A stretch of 64,000 bases of DNA, from the NCBI RefSeq assembly GCF_014195095.1, contig NZ_JACIBC010000004.1:186001-250000 (forward strand), written 5' to 3'. This document shows positions 24,063 through 33,900 of the stretch, piece by piece (the first letter of the stretch is position 1; every line of letters begins with the position of its first letter). The position numbers were made by a program, and so were the translations under genes. The stretch is from Rhizobium sp. BK602 (GTDB lineage Bacteria; Pseudomonadota; Alphaproteobacteria; Rhizobiales; Rhizobiaceae). The notes beneath the pieces were generated by a model that ran no database searches, had not been told where the DNA came from, and was given only the letters and a program-made list of their open reading frames with translations.

Positions 24063-26126
24063 GACCCGCTTCATCGGGCGCCTTTCCCTGGAGATCAGCG
24101 CCTCGGCTTCCTGTCGCGGCATGGGTCGTCCGAGCAGAAAGCCCTGAACCTCGCCATAGCCCTCCGCCCGCAGCTTATCCAGCTGCGCCTCGGTCTCGAT
24201 GCCTTCCGCCAGCGTCACGGCATTGAAGCCCGAAGCGATACCGACGACGGCGCGGACGATGGCGAGATTGCCGGGATCGGTCTCGATGCCGGCGACGAAA
24301 CTGCGATCGAGCTTGATCTTGTCGAAGGCGAAGGAGCGCAGATAGCTCAGCGACGAATAGCCGGTGCCGAAATCGTCGATGGCGATGCGGATGCCGAGTT
24401 CCTTCAGAGCGCGCAGCAATTGCAGGCTCTGCTCGACCTCGGAGAGCAGCACGGATTCGGTGATTTCGACTTCCAGCCGTTCGGGGCGCAGCCCGGTCTC
24501 ATCCAGCACCGAGACGACGGTAGCCAGCAGGCTTGCATGCCGGAATTGATAAACGGACAGATTGACGGCGATCTTCAGATGGCTCGGCCATCGCGCCGCG
24601 GTACGGCAGGCTTCGCGCAGCACCCATTCCCCGATCGGCACGATCATGCCGGTTTCCTCGGCAACGGCGATGAATTCCGCCGGAGCGATCAACCCGCGCA
24701 CCGGATGGCGCCAGCGGATGAGCGCTTCGAAGCCCGACAAACCGTCATTGTCCAGCCGAATGATCGGCTGATAGTGAAGCTCGAACTCGCTGTTTTGCAG
24801 TGCCTCGCGAAGCTCGACGGTGAGCTGGTGACGCCGCTCCGCCTCAAGCCGCATGTCCGTCTGGTAGAAGCGATAGGTGGAGCGCCCGCTGCCCTTGGCC
24901 GCATAGAGCGCGAGGTCCGCGTCGCGCATCAACACATCGGCATCATTCCCATGGTCCGGCGCAAGCGCTATGCCGATGCTGCAGGTCACATGTTCGCGAA
25001 CGCCGTCGAGATCGAAGGGGGCTGCGAGCGACATCAGCAGCAGATCGGCGAAACGTTGCGCCCTGCCGGCATCCGTCATGTTGAGCACCAGCGCGAACTC
25101 ATCGCCGCCAAGGCGGGCGACGAGATCGTTCTTCTCGGCAAGCCGCAAAAGCCGCTGCGCGACCTGGCACAGCAGCATGTCGCCGGCGGCGTGGCCCTTG
25201 CTGTCATTGATATGCTTGAAATGATCGACATCGATGTAGAGCAGCGCCATCGGCCGGTCTGTCGTTGCGGCCGCCACCTTCCGGACGATGATGTCGGAAA
25301 AATAGGCGCGGTTCGGAAGGCCGGTCAGGGAATCGTGCATGGCAAGATGCGCAAGCTTTGCCTCGACGCCACGCTCCTCCGTGACATCCTGGGAAATGCC
25401 GAGCAGATAACGCGGTGCCTCGCCCTTTGGCGCGGGCAGCGCTCGCTTGGCCGTTCTCAGGATGCGCGTGAGGCCATCCATGCCCCGGATCGTTTCCTCG
25501 AAATGGACGGTCGACGTCGTCGCGAAGGCCCGCTCGTCCTGCTGACGAAAGGCCGCCGTCTGTTCTTCCTCGAAAACTCCCTCGTCGTTCTGGCCGATAA
25601 CGGACTTCGCCGGGCGGCCCGTGGCGGCAGCGCAGGCCTCGTTGAACAGGATATAGCGGCCATCCTGCGCCATGTCCTTGACGAAGACGCCGACGGGCAG
25701 GTTGTCGACGATGCTGTCGAGCAGCGAGCGGGTATCGCTGACCTGACGGCGGGCGGCATTGACCTCGGTGCGATCCTGAACGATCGCCAGAATAGCCTCC
25801 CTGCCGTCGAAACGGATCTCCCGGCCATAGGTCAGCACCTCGAATGTCTCGCCATCGGCCTTCAAATGCGTCCAGCGCTCCGCCCTCTCCACATCCGTCC
25901 GGCGCTGGATGGCATTGCGCATCCGCTCGCGCTCTTTCTGCGGGCGAATGTCGAGAACGGTCATGCCGGCATACTCCTCATGGCTATAGCCATAGAGCTG
26001 GCGCGCGGCATCGTTGACGATCAAGAATTTCAGCGTGCTGGGATCATAGACCCACATCGGCGAGGGATGCGTCTCGAACAGCGATCGAAAGTCATCGTTC
26101 GGAGCGTCGGGCCAAACGGAATTCAT
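24051..26126 (-). CDS. PAS-PAS-GGDEF-EAL cyclic-di-GMP enzyme
   Basis: 691 aa, soluble. PAS 1 is at about residues 12-118 (FETHPSPMWVYDPSTLKFLIVNDAA) and PAS 2 at ~130-255 (LLDSIVDNLPVGVFVKDM). The GGDEF domain at ~262-425 has an intact RLGGDEF active site. The EAL domain at ~435-690 has intact FEALIRW, DDFGTGYSS and LAEGIE. The GGDEF I-site (RxxD, five residues before GGDEF) is not clear: the segment reads EKNDLVARLGGDEF. Both cyclase and phosphodiesterase activities look possible, controlled by the PAS sensors. It would affect motility, exopolysaccharide and biofilm state. It stands alone. Confidence 0.95.
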   Translation of the reverse strand: MNSVWPDAPNDDFRSLFETHPSPMWVYDPSTLKFLIVNDAARQLYGYSHEEYAGMTVLDIRPQKERERMRNAIQRRTDVERAERWTHLKADGETFEVLTYGREIRFDGREAILAIVQDRTEVNAARRQVSDTRSLLDSIVDNLPVGVFVKDMAQDGRYILFNEACAAATGRPAKSVIGQNDEGVFEEEQTAAFRQQDERAFATTSTVHFEETIRGMDGLTRILRTAKRALPAPKGEAPRYLLGISQDVTEERGVEAKLAHLAMHDSLTGLPNRAYFSDIIVRKVAAATTDRPMALLYIDVDHFKHINDSKGHAAGDMLLCQVAQRLLRLAEKNDLVARLGGDEFALVLNMTDAGRAQRFADLLLMSLAAPFDLDGVREHVTCSIGIALAPDHGNDADVLMRDADLALYAAKGSGRSTYRFYQTDMRLEAERRHQLTVELREALQNSEFELHYQPIIRLDNDGLSGFEALIRWRHPVRGLIAPAEFIAVAEETGMIVPIGEWVLREACRTAARWPSHLKIAVNLSVYQFRHASLLATVVSVLDETGLRPERLEVEITESVLLSEVEQSLQLLRALKELGIRIAIDDFGTGYSSLSYLRSFAFDKIKLDRSFVAGIETDPGNLAIVRAVVGIASGFNAVTLAEGIETEAQLDKLRAEGYGEVQGFLLGRPMPRQEAEALISRERRPMKRVSSF

Positions 26127-26308
26127 ATGCGGATCGACCTAGCCAATTTGCGTTGAAACGATACGGAACACGATAGTCATAATAAAAAAAGTTAAACAAA
26201 ATCAAAATAATAGACTAGCACAAGCTTTAGGCAAAAGCTCACCAAATATGCAACCGGACACCTTGTTCGACCAACGACCGACCAATCTCCCGATATCCCG
26301 AAGCCTCT

Positions 26309-27499
26309 CTACCGTCGCAAAACCTCATCCATTTTGCCGATAGCATGGATCACGCCATGCAGCTCGGCCAGCCCTTTCAGCCGTCCGATCAACGAATAGC
26401 CAGGATTGGTCGGCTTATCGACATCGTCGCCGATCAGGTGCCCGTGGTCGGGACGCATCGGGATCAGGTGATCCGGCCGTCCCTCCGCGCGGCGCCGCGC
26501 TTCCTCCGCCAGCAGCGTGCGCAAAATGGCGTACATATCGCTGCGCCCTTCCAGATGCGATGCCTCCACGAAGGAACCATCCACTTCGATCGCCACGTCG
26601 CGCAGATGGGCGAAGTTGATGCGCGGCGCAAGCTCACGGGCGATGGCAAGCACATCATTGTCGGCGCGCGAGCCGAGGGAGCCGACGCAAAGCGTCAACC
26701 CGTTGGCCGGATCATCGACGCTGGCAACGATGCGGCGCAGATCCTCGGTGGTAGACACCACGCGCGGCAGGCCGAACAGCGAAATCGGCGGGTCGTCGGG
26801 ATGGATGGCAAGCCTTGCGCCAACCTCGGCGGCAACCGGCACGACCTCACACAGGAAACTGTCAAGGTTCGCCCGCAGATCCTCGGCCGTCACTCCGTCG
26901 AAAGCGGCAATCTCGGCGCGAACGGCCTCCCGGCCATAGCTGTCCTCGCCGCCAGGCAAGCCGGCGATGATATTGCTTTCCAACCGTTGAATCGCGTCTT
27001 CGGAGAGCCCCTTCAGCCGCGTCTCAGCCCGCTGCACAAGCTCCGGCGCGTAACTCGTTTCAGCACCTTTCCGCCGCAGCACGAAGACATCGTAGGCGAC
27101 GAATTCCACCATGTCGAAACGCAGGGCCAGCGCCGTCGTCGGCATCTCGAAACGCAGGTCCGTGCGCGTCCAGTCGACCACCGGCATGAAATTGTAGCAG
27201 ATCGTCCTGATATCGGAGCGGGCGAGATTGACCAGCGTGTCCTTCCAGACGCCGATCGCCTTCGCAGCGGCAGCGCCGCCGAGCTTGATGGCGCTCGGGA
27301 TCGGGATGGACTCGCAGACGCTCCAGCGCATGCCGGCCGCCTCCACCAGCGCCTTGCGCGCCTCGATCTCCTCCGGCGTCCAGACGCGGGAATAGGAGAT
27401 CTCGTGCAATGCGGTAACGATGCCCGTCGCGCCGCCCTGACGCGCGTGAGCGAGCGGAACGAGATCGCGAGGCCCGAACCAACGCCAGCAACTCTCCAT
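26309..27499 (-). CDS. uxuA: Mannonate dehydratase
   Basis: 396 aa, full length for UxuA. It dehydrates D-mannonate to 2-keto-3-deoxy-D-gluconate in hexuronate and mannose-acid catabolism. It has the UxuA hallmarks: ICYNFMPVVDWTRTDL, AIHPDDPP and CVGSLGSR in the metal/active-site half, NFAHLRDV, and PMRPDHGHLIGDD near the C-terminus. AAGGGAGG lies before the ATG. It is divergent from a GntR regulator and its promoter overlaps an operator shared with that gene. The beta-mannosidase on the other side of the regulator suggests a joint mannoside/uronate route. Confidence 0.95.
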   Translation of the reverse strand: MESCWRWFGPRDLVPLAHARQGGATGIVTALHEISYSRVWTPEEIEARKALVEAAGMRWSVCESIPIPSAIKLGGAAAAKAIGVWKDTLVNLARSDIRTICYNFMPVVDWTRTDLRFEMPTTALALRFDMVEFVAYDVFVLRRKGAETSYAPELVQRAETRLKGLSEDAIQRLESNIIAGLPGGEDSYGREAVRAEIAAFDGVTAEDLRANLDSFLCEVVPVAAEVGARLAIHPDDPPISLFGLPRVVSTTEDLRRIVASVDDPANGLTLCVGSLGSRADNDVLAIARELAPRINFAHLRDVAIEVDGSFVEASHLEGRSDMYAILRTLLAEEARRRAEGRPDHLIPMRPDHGHLIGDDVDKPTNPGYSLIGRLKGLAELHGVIHAIGKMDEVLRR

Positions 27500-27516
27500 G
27501 CCATGCCTCCCTTAAT

Positions 27517-27527
27517 TTGTTGGTCAA
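27517..27527. promoter_or_regulatory. Operator half of a matched pair, TTGTTGGTCAA
   Basis: This 11-mer just upstream of uxuA reappears exactly, in inverted orientation, at 27591-27601 (TTGACCAACAA) in front of the GntR gene. Within it, TGTTG-GT-CAACA forms a near-perfect palindrome extending to 27529. TTGGT/ACCAA-type palindromes are what FCD-type GntR regulators typically bind. The site sits 18 bp from the uxuA start, a repressing position. Confidence 0.65.
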
Positions 27528-27577
27528 CATACCGTCGAATCTGCGAATGTCCATGCCTTACGCCCCCACATACATGC

Positions 27578-27607
27578 TTGACATCTCTTATTGACCAACA
27601 ATAAGAT
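27578..27607 (+). promoter_or_regulatory. Promoter with embedded operator for the GntR/mannosidase operon
   Basis: A perfect -35 box TTGACA (27578-27583) is followed, after 18 bp, by TAAGAT (27602-27607) as the -10. Between them lies TTGACCAACAA (27591-27601), the exact inverse of the uxuA operator, inside the symmetrical TTATTG-ACCAA-CAATAA. A repressor bound here would block RNA polymerase, giving autoregulation. The GntR gene starts 20 bp downstream of the -10. Confidence 0.6.
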
Positions 27608-27626
27608 TCCAGAAAATGGAGGACGC

Positions 27627-28340
27627 ATGACGACGGAAACCGCTGGGATCGAAGACAGGGGATCGGCGGTGGACCAAGTGGTCGATGCGATCCGGCGGCT
27701 GATCCGCGAGCGTAATCTCGGGATCGGCGATGCCCTGCCCTCGGAAATCGAGCTGGCGGCGATGTTCGACACCAGCCGCAACACCGTGCGCGAAGCGATC
27801 CGCATGCTGAAGGCCTACGGCATCATCGAAAGCCGGCAGAAGGTCGGCGCCGTCATCACCGATCGGCGGCAGCAGGCGCTGATGGAGCTTTTCTCCTTCG
27901 CCATCGACATCTCCGCCGAAAACTTTCTCGACATCCAGGGATTTCGCCGGCTGGTCGAGGTCAACCTCTCCGATCTGCTGTTCCAGGCCATCGACGCGGC
28001 AGCCCTTGCGCGGCTGGAAGCGATCAACGAGGCCATGCGGCTGGCGCCAGACCTGCCGGAGGCGGCACGGCTCGACTTCGAGTTCCACGCAGCCCTGGTC
28101 GGATCGGCCGGCAATCAGACGCTGTCACAAGTCTATGGCATTCTGCGGCCATTGTTGCAGCGGCTGATGGAGGCCGGCAAGGCATCGCGCATCGCCATCG
28201 ACAGCGCCTATGACGACCATGGCGACATCATCGCCGCGCTGCGGCAGCGCGACCGCATCGCCTATGCCTATCACATGAACCGTCATCTCCACGCCGGGCT
28301 GCAGTTCATCCAGACGCCCAAAGAACCGGGGCAGATTTGA
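27627..28340 (+). CDS. GntR-family regulator, FCD subfamily (UxuR/ExuR-like)
   Basis: 237 aa from MTTETAGIEDRG; GGAGG sits six bases before this ATG, better than the TTG 36 bp upstream. The winged helix reads IRRLIRERNLGIGDALPSEIELAAMFDTSRNTVREAIRMLKAYGII. The FCD domain contains DFEFHAALVGSAGN and HGDIIAALRQRDRIAYAYHMNRHL, where the conserved Asp and His ligands bind metal and effector. It is divergent from uxuA and 31 bp upstream of the beta-mannosidase. The matched operators on both sides make it the likely repressor of both transcripts, relieved by a sugar acid (inference). Confidence 0.92.
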   Translation: MTTETAGIEDRGSAVDQVVDAIRRLIRERNLGIGDALPSEIELAAMFDTSRNTVREAIRMLKAYGIIESRQKVGAVITDRRQQALMELFSFAIDISAENFLDIQGFRRLVEVNLSDLLFQAIDAAALARLEAINEAMRLAPDLPEAARLDFEFHAALVGSAGNQTLSQVYGILRPLLQRLMEAGKASRIAIDSAYDDHGDIIAALRQRDRIAYAYHMNRHLHAGLQFIQTPKEPGQI

Positions 28341-28371
28341 CACGAACCATTTCCATGACGGACCCATAAGC

Positions 28372-30843
28372 ATGAAGACGCTGCCCCTCGACACCGGCTG
28401 GACCCTCTCCCGCCTTCACGCGCCCTCCACCGCCCCCTCCCTGCCCGCGGCGATCCCGGCCGTGGTGCCGGGAAACGTGCATGTCGATCTCCTGTCGGCC
28501 CGGCTGATCACCGATCCCTATCTCGACGTCAACGAGATCTCCCAGGACTGGATCGGCCGCTCGGTCTGGCGCTACCGGCTGGCCTTCGACTGGGACGGCG
28601 ATGGCGCGGACCGCGTCGATCTTTCCTGCCTTGGCCTCGACACCGCCGCACGCCTGGAGCTGAACGGCATGCTCGTCGGCGAAACGCGCAACATGCACCG
28701 CAGCTACCGTTTCGATATTCGCGAAAAGCTCAAGGCCGGCCGCAACGAGCTGATCGTCGATTTCGACAGCGCCTATGCCCATGGCGAGGCGGTGCGCACC
28801 GCCCTCGGCAGCGCTGCCGACATTCCCGCCAACTATCCCGGCCCCGGCAACCTCATCCGCAAGATGGCCTGCAATTTCGGCTGGGATTGGGGTCCGACCG
28901 TCGTCACGGCGGGCATCTGGAAACCGATCCTCATCGAAAGCTGGTCGAAGGCGAGGCTCGGCACAGTCCGCCCGGAGATCACCCTGCAGGGCGGCGTCGG
29001 CGTCGCGCGCATCAGGGCTGAGATCGACTGGGCCGGCGCAGGCACCGACAGCGCCGCCCTCATGCTCTCGCTCGGCGGCAAGCGCGCGGAGGTGCGGATC
29101 GCCGAGGGCGAAACCCATACGCAGATTGAATGCCGGATCGACAATCCGCAGGTCTGGTGGCCGCATGGGCTCGGCGACCAGCCGCTCTACGATCTCGATC
29201 TGAAGCTCGTGGCCTCCGACGGCACGGAGCTGGACCGCTGGCAGCGGCGCGTCGGTTTCCGTTCCGTCCGCCTCGACACCGCGCCGGACGAGATCGGCTC
29301 CGCCTTCACGCTCGTCATCAACGACGTGCCGGTCTTTGCCCGCGGCGCCAACTGGATTCCGGACGATTGCTTCCTGCCGCGCGTGACGCGGGAGCGCTAT
29401 CGCGAGCGCATCGCCCAGGCCCGCGACGCCAACATGAATATCCTGCGCGTCTGGGGCGGCGGCATTTACGAGACCGATGCCTTCTACGAGGAATGCGACG
29501 CCGCCGGCATCATGGTCTGGCAGGATTTCCTCTTCGCCTGCGCCGCCTATCCGGAAGAGGAGCCGGTCTATGGCGAGGTCGAGGCGGAAGCGCGCGAGGC
29601 CATCACCCGGCTGATGCCCTATGCCTCGCTGGTGCCCTGGAACGGCAACAACGAGAATATCTGGGGCTATTTCGACTGGGGCTGGCAGGATGTTCTCGCC
29701 AACCGGCCCTGGGGCGCCGGCTATTATCTCGACCTCCTGCCGAAACTCGTCGCCGAGATCGATCCGACACGGCCCTATTGGCCCGGCAGTCCCTATTCCG
29801 GCTCCATGGATATCCCGCCGAACGCCGACGAGCATGGCTGCAAGCACATATGGGATGTCTGGAACGAGGTGGGTTACGAAACCTACCGCAACTATATCCC
29901 GCGCTTCTGCTCCGAATTCGGCTGGCAGGCGCCGCCGACCTACGGCACGCTTGCCGAATCCGTACGCGAGAAGGATCGTGCCCCCGCCTCGCCCGGCGTG
30001 CTGCATCACCAAAAGGCGACGCTGGGCAACGACAAGCTCATCAAGGGGCTGGAGGGCTGGTTTCCGCCGCCGCAGAGCTTCGACGACTGGCTGTTCGTCA
30101 CCCAACTCAACCAGGCGCGCGCCATCGGCTTCGGCATCGATCACATGCGCTCGCATCGCCCTACCTGCATGGGCGCGATCGTCTGGCAGCTTAACGATTG
30201 CTGGCCGGTCACCTCCTGGGCGGCAGTCGACGGCGGCGGGCGGAAGAAGCCGCTCTGGTATGCGCTGCGCAACAGCTACGCCCCGCATCTCCTCACCATC
30301 CAGCCGCGCGGCGCCGGCCTTGCCGCCATCGCCGTCAACGACGCGACCCTGTTCTGGCGGGTGCCCTTCACCGTCGAGCGCTTCGATGTCAACGGCACGC
30401 TGCTTGCCCGCCATTCCGTCTGGCGCATCCTCTGCGACCGTTTCGAGAATGCGGAGATCGCCATTCCCCAAGATGTGGCCACGCCCGGCGATCCGCAGCG
30501 GGAATTTTTGCGCGCCCGGCTTGGCGATTCAGAGGCCTGGTGGTTCTTCGAAAAGGACATGAAGCTGCACTATCCGCAGCCGCGCTTCGACGTCGAGAGT
30601 GCCCAGACCGCCGAGGGCGTCGCCGTCACCATCACGGCGCAGAGCTTCCTGCGCGACCTCTGCCTGTTTGCCGACCGGATCGGCCCGAATGCCGAGGTCG
30701 ACGACATGCTGGTCAATCTGATGCCGGGCGAGAGCAAGATTTTCCATATCAAGGGCCTGTCGAAAGAGGCCTGGGACGATGCCGATCTCTCCCCGGTCAT
30801 CCGCACCGCCAATGAGGTCGCGGGCGCCGGCCGGCATCCGTAA
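28372..30843 (+). CDS. Beta-mannosidase, GH2
   Basis: 823 aa, the usual length for cytoplasmic GH2 beta-mannosidases; no signal peptide. An N-terminal sugar-binding jelly roll (VVPGNVHVDLLSARLITDPYLDVNE, residues ~30-170) is followed by an immunoglobulin-like domain and the catalytic barrel. The acid/base is E428 in WNGNNEN and the nucleophile E515 in CSEFGWQ. FARGANWIPDDCFLPR and RVWGGGIYETDAFYEECD are characteristic of beta-mannosidases. It would release mannose from the non-reducing end of imported beta-mannosides. It shares a transcript with the GntR regulator and probably with the GH94-like gene downstream (117-bp gap). Confidence 0.93.
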   Translation: MKTLPLDTGWTLSRLHAPSTAPSLPAAIPAVVPGNVHVDLLSARLITDPYLDVNEISQDWIGRSVWRYRLAFDWDGDGADRVDLSCLGLDTAARLELNGMLVGETRNMHRSYRFDIREKLKAGRNELIVDFDSAYAHGEAVRTALGSAADIPANYPGPGNLIRKMACNFGWDWGPTVVTAGIWKPILIESWSKARLGTVRPEITLQGGVGVARIRAEIDWAGAGTDSAALMLSLGGKRAEVRIAEGETHTQIECRIDNPQVWWPHGLGDQPLYDLDLKLVASDGTELDRWQRRVGFRSVRLDTAPDEIGSAFTLVINDVPVFARGANWIPDDCFLPRVTRERYRERIAQARDANMNILRVWGGGIYETDAFYEECDAAGIMVWQDFLFACAAYPEEEPVYGEVEAEAREAITRLMPYASLVPWNGNNENIWGYFDWGWQDVLANRPWGAGYYLDLLPKLVAEIDPTRPYWPGSPYSGSMDIPPNADEHGCKHIWDVWNEVGYETYRNYIPRFCSEFGWQAPPTYGTLAESVREKDRAPASPGVLHHQKATLGNDKLIKGLEGWFPPPQSFDDWLFVTQLNQARAIGFGIDHMRSHRPTCMGAIVWQLNDCWPVTSWAAVDGGGRKKPLWYALRNSYAPHLLTIQPRGAGLAAIAVNDATLFWRVPFTVERFDVNGTLLARHSVWRILCDRFENAEIAIPQDVATPGDPQREFLRARLGDSEAWWFFEKDMKLHYPQPRFDVESAQTAEGVAVTITAQSFLRDLCLFADRIGPNAEVDDMLVNLMPGESKIFHIKGLSKEAWDDADLSPVIRTANEVAGAGRHP

Positions 30844-30960
30844 GACACAAGCCTCGTCACGAAAGATTGCGGTCGCGGAGGGCAAATTGCCTCCTATGAT
30901 CGCGCGGTCGCTTGTGATCTAGTGCGGCTGACCCGACCCATGATTCAGCGAGACCCGACC

Positions 30961-33900
30961 ATGCCTTCGGAATACAATCGCAGCTTTCAAACGCCCCGGC
31001 GCGAAGAACTCGGTCTTTCCACGCTTACCAACAATGCCGGCCTTTCGGCGTCCGTCCTGCCGAACGGCACGCTGTTTTCCATCGATTTTTCCGATCAGCA
31101 GGGCGGCGTGATGATCAATCAGGTGCTGGGATCGCCGGCTTACGGCGGCATCGGCCGGATTTACCTGCGCATCGGCGGCGCACAGCCCGCCGTCGCCGAA
31201 ATCGTCGGCCCAAAGGCGGCCGTATCCTTCGGCCATGACGAAACGGCTTTCGCATGGAGCGGCGAAACCGCCGGCATAAGCCATACGGCGCGGCTGCAGT
31301 TTCACCCCAGCGACAGCGTCTGGTTCTGGCAGGTCTCATTAGAAAATAAGGGACAGGAAACCGTCCCGCTTGATCTCGTGCTGATCCAGGATATCGGCCT
31401 CGGCGACCGGGGCTTCCTGATGAACAGCGAGGCCTATGCCTCGCAATATATCGACCATCACATCGCCAAGCATCCGACCTTCGGGCCTGTCGTGATGAAC
31501 CGGCAAAATCTGAAGCAGGGCGGCGGACGCAATCCCTGGTTGGCGCAGGGTTGCCTTGACGGCGCGGCCGGCTATGCCACGGATGCGATCCAGTTGCTGG
31601 TGCCGGCGCATGTCGACGACACCCCCATCGTGCCGGGTTTCGGCGAAAACCTGCCGAGCATACGCCGGCAACATGAGGTCGCCTGCCCGGCGATCCAGTC
31701 GAAGCCGTTGACTCTCGCTGCAAAGGCCGTCCAGGCTACGACCTTCTTCGGCCTGTTCGTGGCCGACCACCCCGCCGCCTCCGGCGATGCCGACCTCGCG
31801 CGTCTCGATGCCCTTCCCAAGGCGCTCGGCCAATTGGTCGAGACGGAGATTGCCGGCGCCGCACCGCTGCGCAGTCTGGTGCAGGATGCCCCACTGCTTC
31901 CGACCGAGCCGCTGGACCCGGCGGCGATCGACCGGCTCTATCCCGAGCGCCTGCTGGAAGAGCGCGTGGGCGGCGAGCTCTATTCCTTCTTCGTACCGGA
32001 CGGTACGCTCAACCGTCACATCGTGCTCCCGGAAAAGGAACGCGCGGTGGCACGGCGTCATGGCGCCATCGTCCGCAGCGGCCAGAACATGCTGCTCGAC
32101 GACCGGACGCTGGCGGCGACCTGCTGGATGCAGGGCATTTTTGCGGCACAGCTCACCATCGGCAACACCTCCTTCCACAAGCTGTTCTCGGTCTCGCGCG
32201 ATCCCTACAATCTGACGCGGGCGAGCGGGTTGCGCATGCTCGTGGATGTCGGCGACGGCTGGCGCCTGCTCGGCGTGCCCTCGGTATTCGACATGGGCTT
32301 GAGCGATGTCAGGTGGATCTACAGGCTCCCCGGCCGCACCATCACGGTGACGGCGGCCGCCTCCGGTGACGATCCCGCCATGCAATGGGATGTCACCGTC
32401 GAGGGCGAGGCCTGCCGCTTCCTGGTCTTCGGCCATATCGTACTCGGCGAGCGCGATTATGAAGCGGTGACGAACATCACCATCGACACGGTGGCCAAGC
32501 GGATATCCTTCCGGCCGCAGCCCTCCTGGCTGTGGGACCGCTACCCGCAGGCCGCCTATCATCTCGTCACTTCGACGCCCGACGCATTCGAAGCGATCGG
32601 CGGCGACGAACTGCTCTATGATGACGGCATCGCGCGCAACGGCCCCTTCATCGCGTTGCGGTCTCGCCCGACCCAGGGCTTCCGCTTCGCCGTTACCGGC
32701 TCGATGGCCGATGCGGCAGCGGGCGAAACGCTTGCGGCACGCTATCAGACAGGCGTCGACAGCCAAGAGATGCTCGCACCCGCGCAGCACTTCTGGAACC
32801 ATGTGACGCGCGGGCTGCGCATCGAGGGCGATGGTCCCGATGTCGCCGCGCAAGCCGTCATGCTGCCTTGGCTGGCGCATGACGCCATCGTGCATCTGAG
32901 CGTACCGCACGGGCTGGAGCAATATACGGGTGCGGCCTGGGGAACGCGCGATGTCTGCCAGGGACCGGTGGAATTCCTGCTGGCCTATGAGCATGACACC
33001 GAGGTGAAAGAGGTCCTACTCTCGGTCTTTTCCGAGCAATATCGTGACCGGGGCGACTGGCCGCAATGGTTCATGCTCGATCCCTATGCCAATATCCGCG
33101 CCGGCGAGAGCCATGGCGATATCGTCGTCTGGCCGCTGAAGGCGCTCTGCGATTATATCGAGGCGACCGGCGATATCGCTTTCCTCGCCGAAACCGTGCC
33201 CTGGCGAGCCGACGACACCGTGGAGCGGACCGCCGAGAAGGCGACGATTTCCGAGCATGTCGAAAAGCTGCTCGCCACCGTCCGCAGCCGCTTCGTGCCC
33301 GGCACCAGCCTCATCCGCTACGGCGAAGGCGACTGGAACGACAGCCTGCAGCCGGCCGATCCGCATCTGCGCGACTGGATGGTCAGCAGCTGGACCGTGT
33401 CACTGCTCTACGAGCAATTGCTGCGCTACGCCGCGATCCTAACGCTCGCGAGCCGGGACGAGGAGGCGCAGTCGCTGAAGCAGACCGCCGCCGCCATGCG
33501 CGACGATTTCAATCGCCTCCTGATGCGCGACGGCGTCGTCGCCGGCTATGGCGTCTTCGATCCGAGCCATGACGGCGTGGAGCTGCTGCTGCACCCGAGC
33601 GATACCCGCACCGGCCTGCATTATTCGCTGATCGCGATGACGCAGCCGATGCTAGGCGGCCTGTTCACGCCGGAACAGCGGCACGATCACATGAGACTGA
33701 TCAAGGAAAACCTGCTCTTCCCGGACGGTGTACGGCTGATGGAAAAGCCGGCGACCTATGCGGGCGGGCCGGAAACGCTGTTCCGCCGCGCCGAATCCTC
33801 CTCCTTCTTCGGCCGTGAGATCGGGCTGATGTATGTGCACGCGCATCTGCGCTACTGTGAGGCGCTGGCTCTGGAGGACGACGCGGAGGGCGTGTGGGCG

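Noticed and set aside
24420..26156. A 578-codon rightward frame opposite the PAS-GGDEF-EAL gene
   Set aside because: The opposite strand has intact GGDEF and EAL motifs; the frame has low-complexity charged composition.
28306..30471. A 721-codon leftward frame opposite the beta-mannosidase
   Set aside because: It is a mirror of high-GC codon bias: histidine/arginine-rich sequence with no domain, fully covered by the mannosidase with its catalytic residues.
31339..32994. A 551-codon leftward frame opposite the GH94-like gene
   Set aside because: Same codon-bias shadow; the opposite strand encodes conserved GH94-type motifs.
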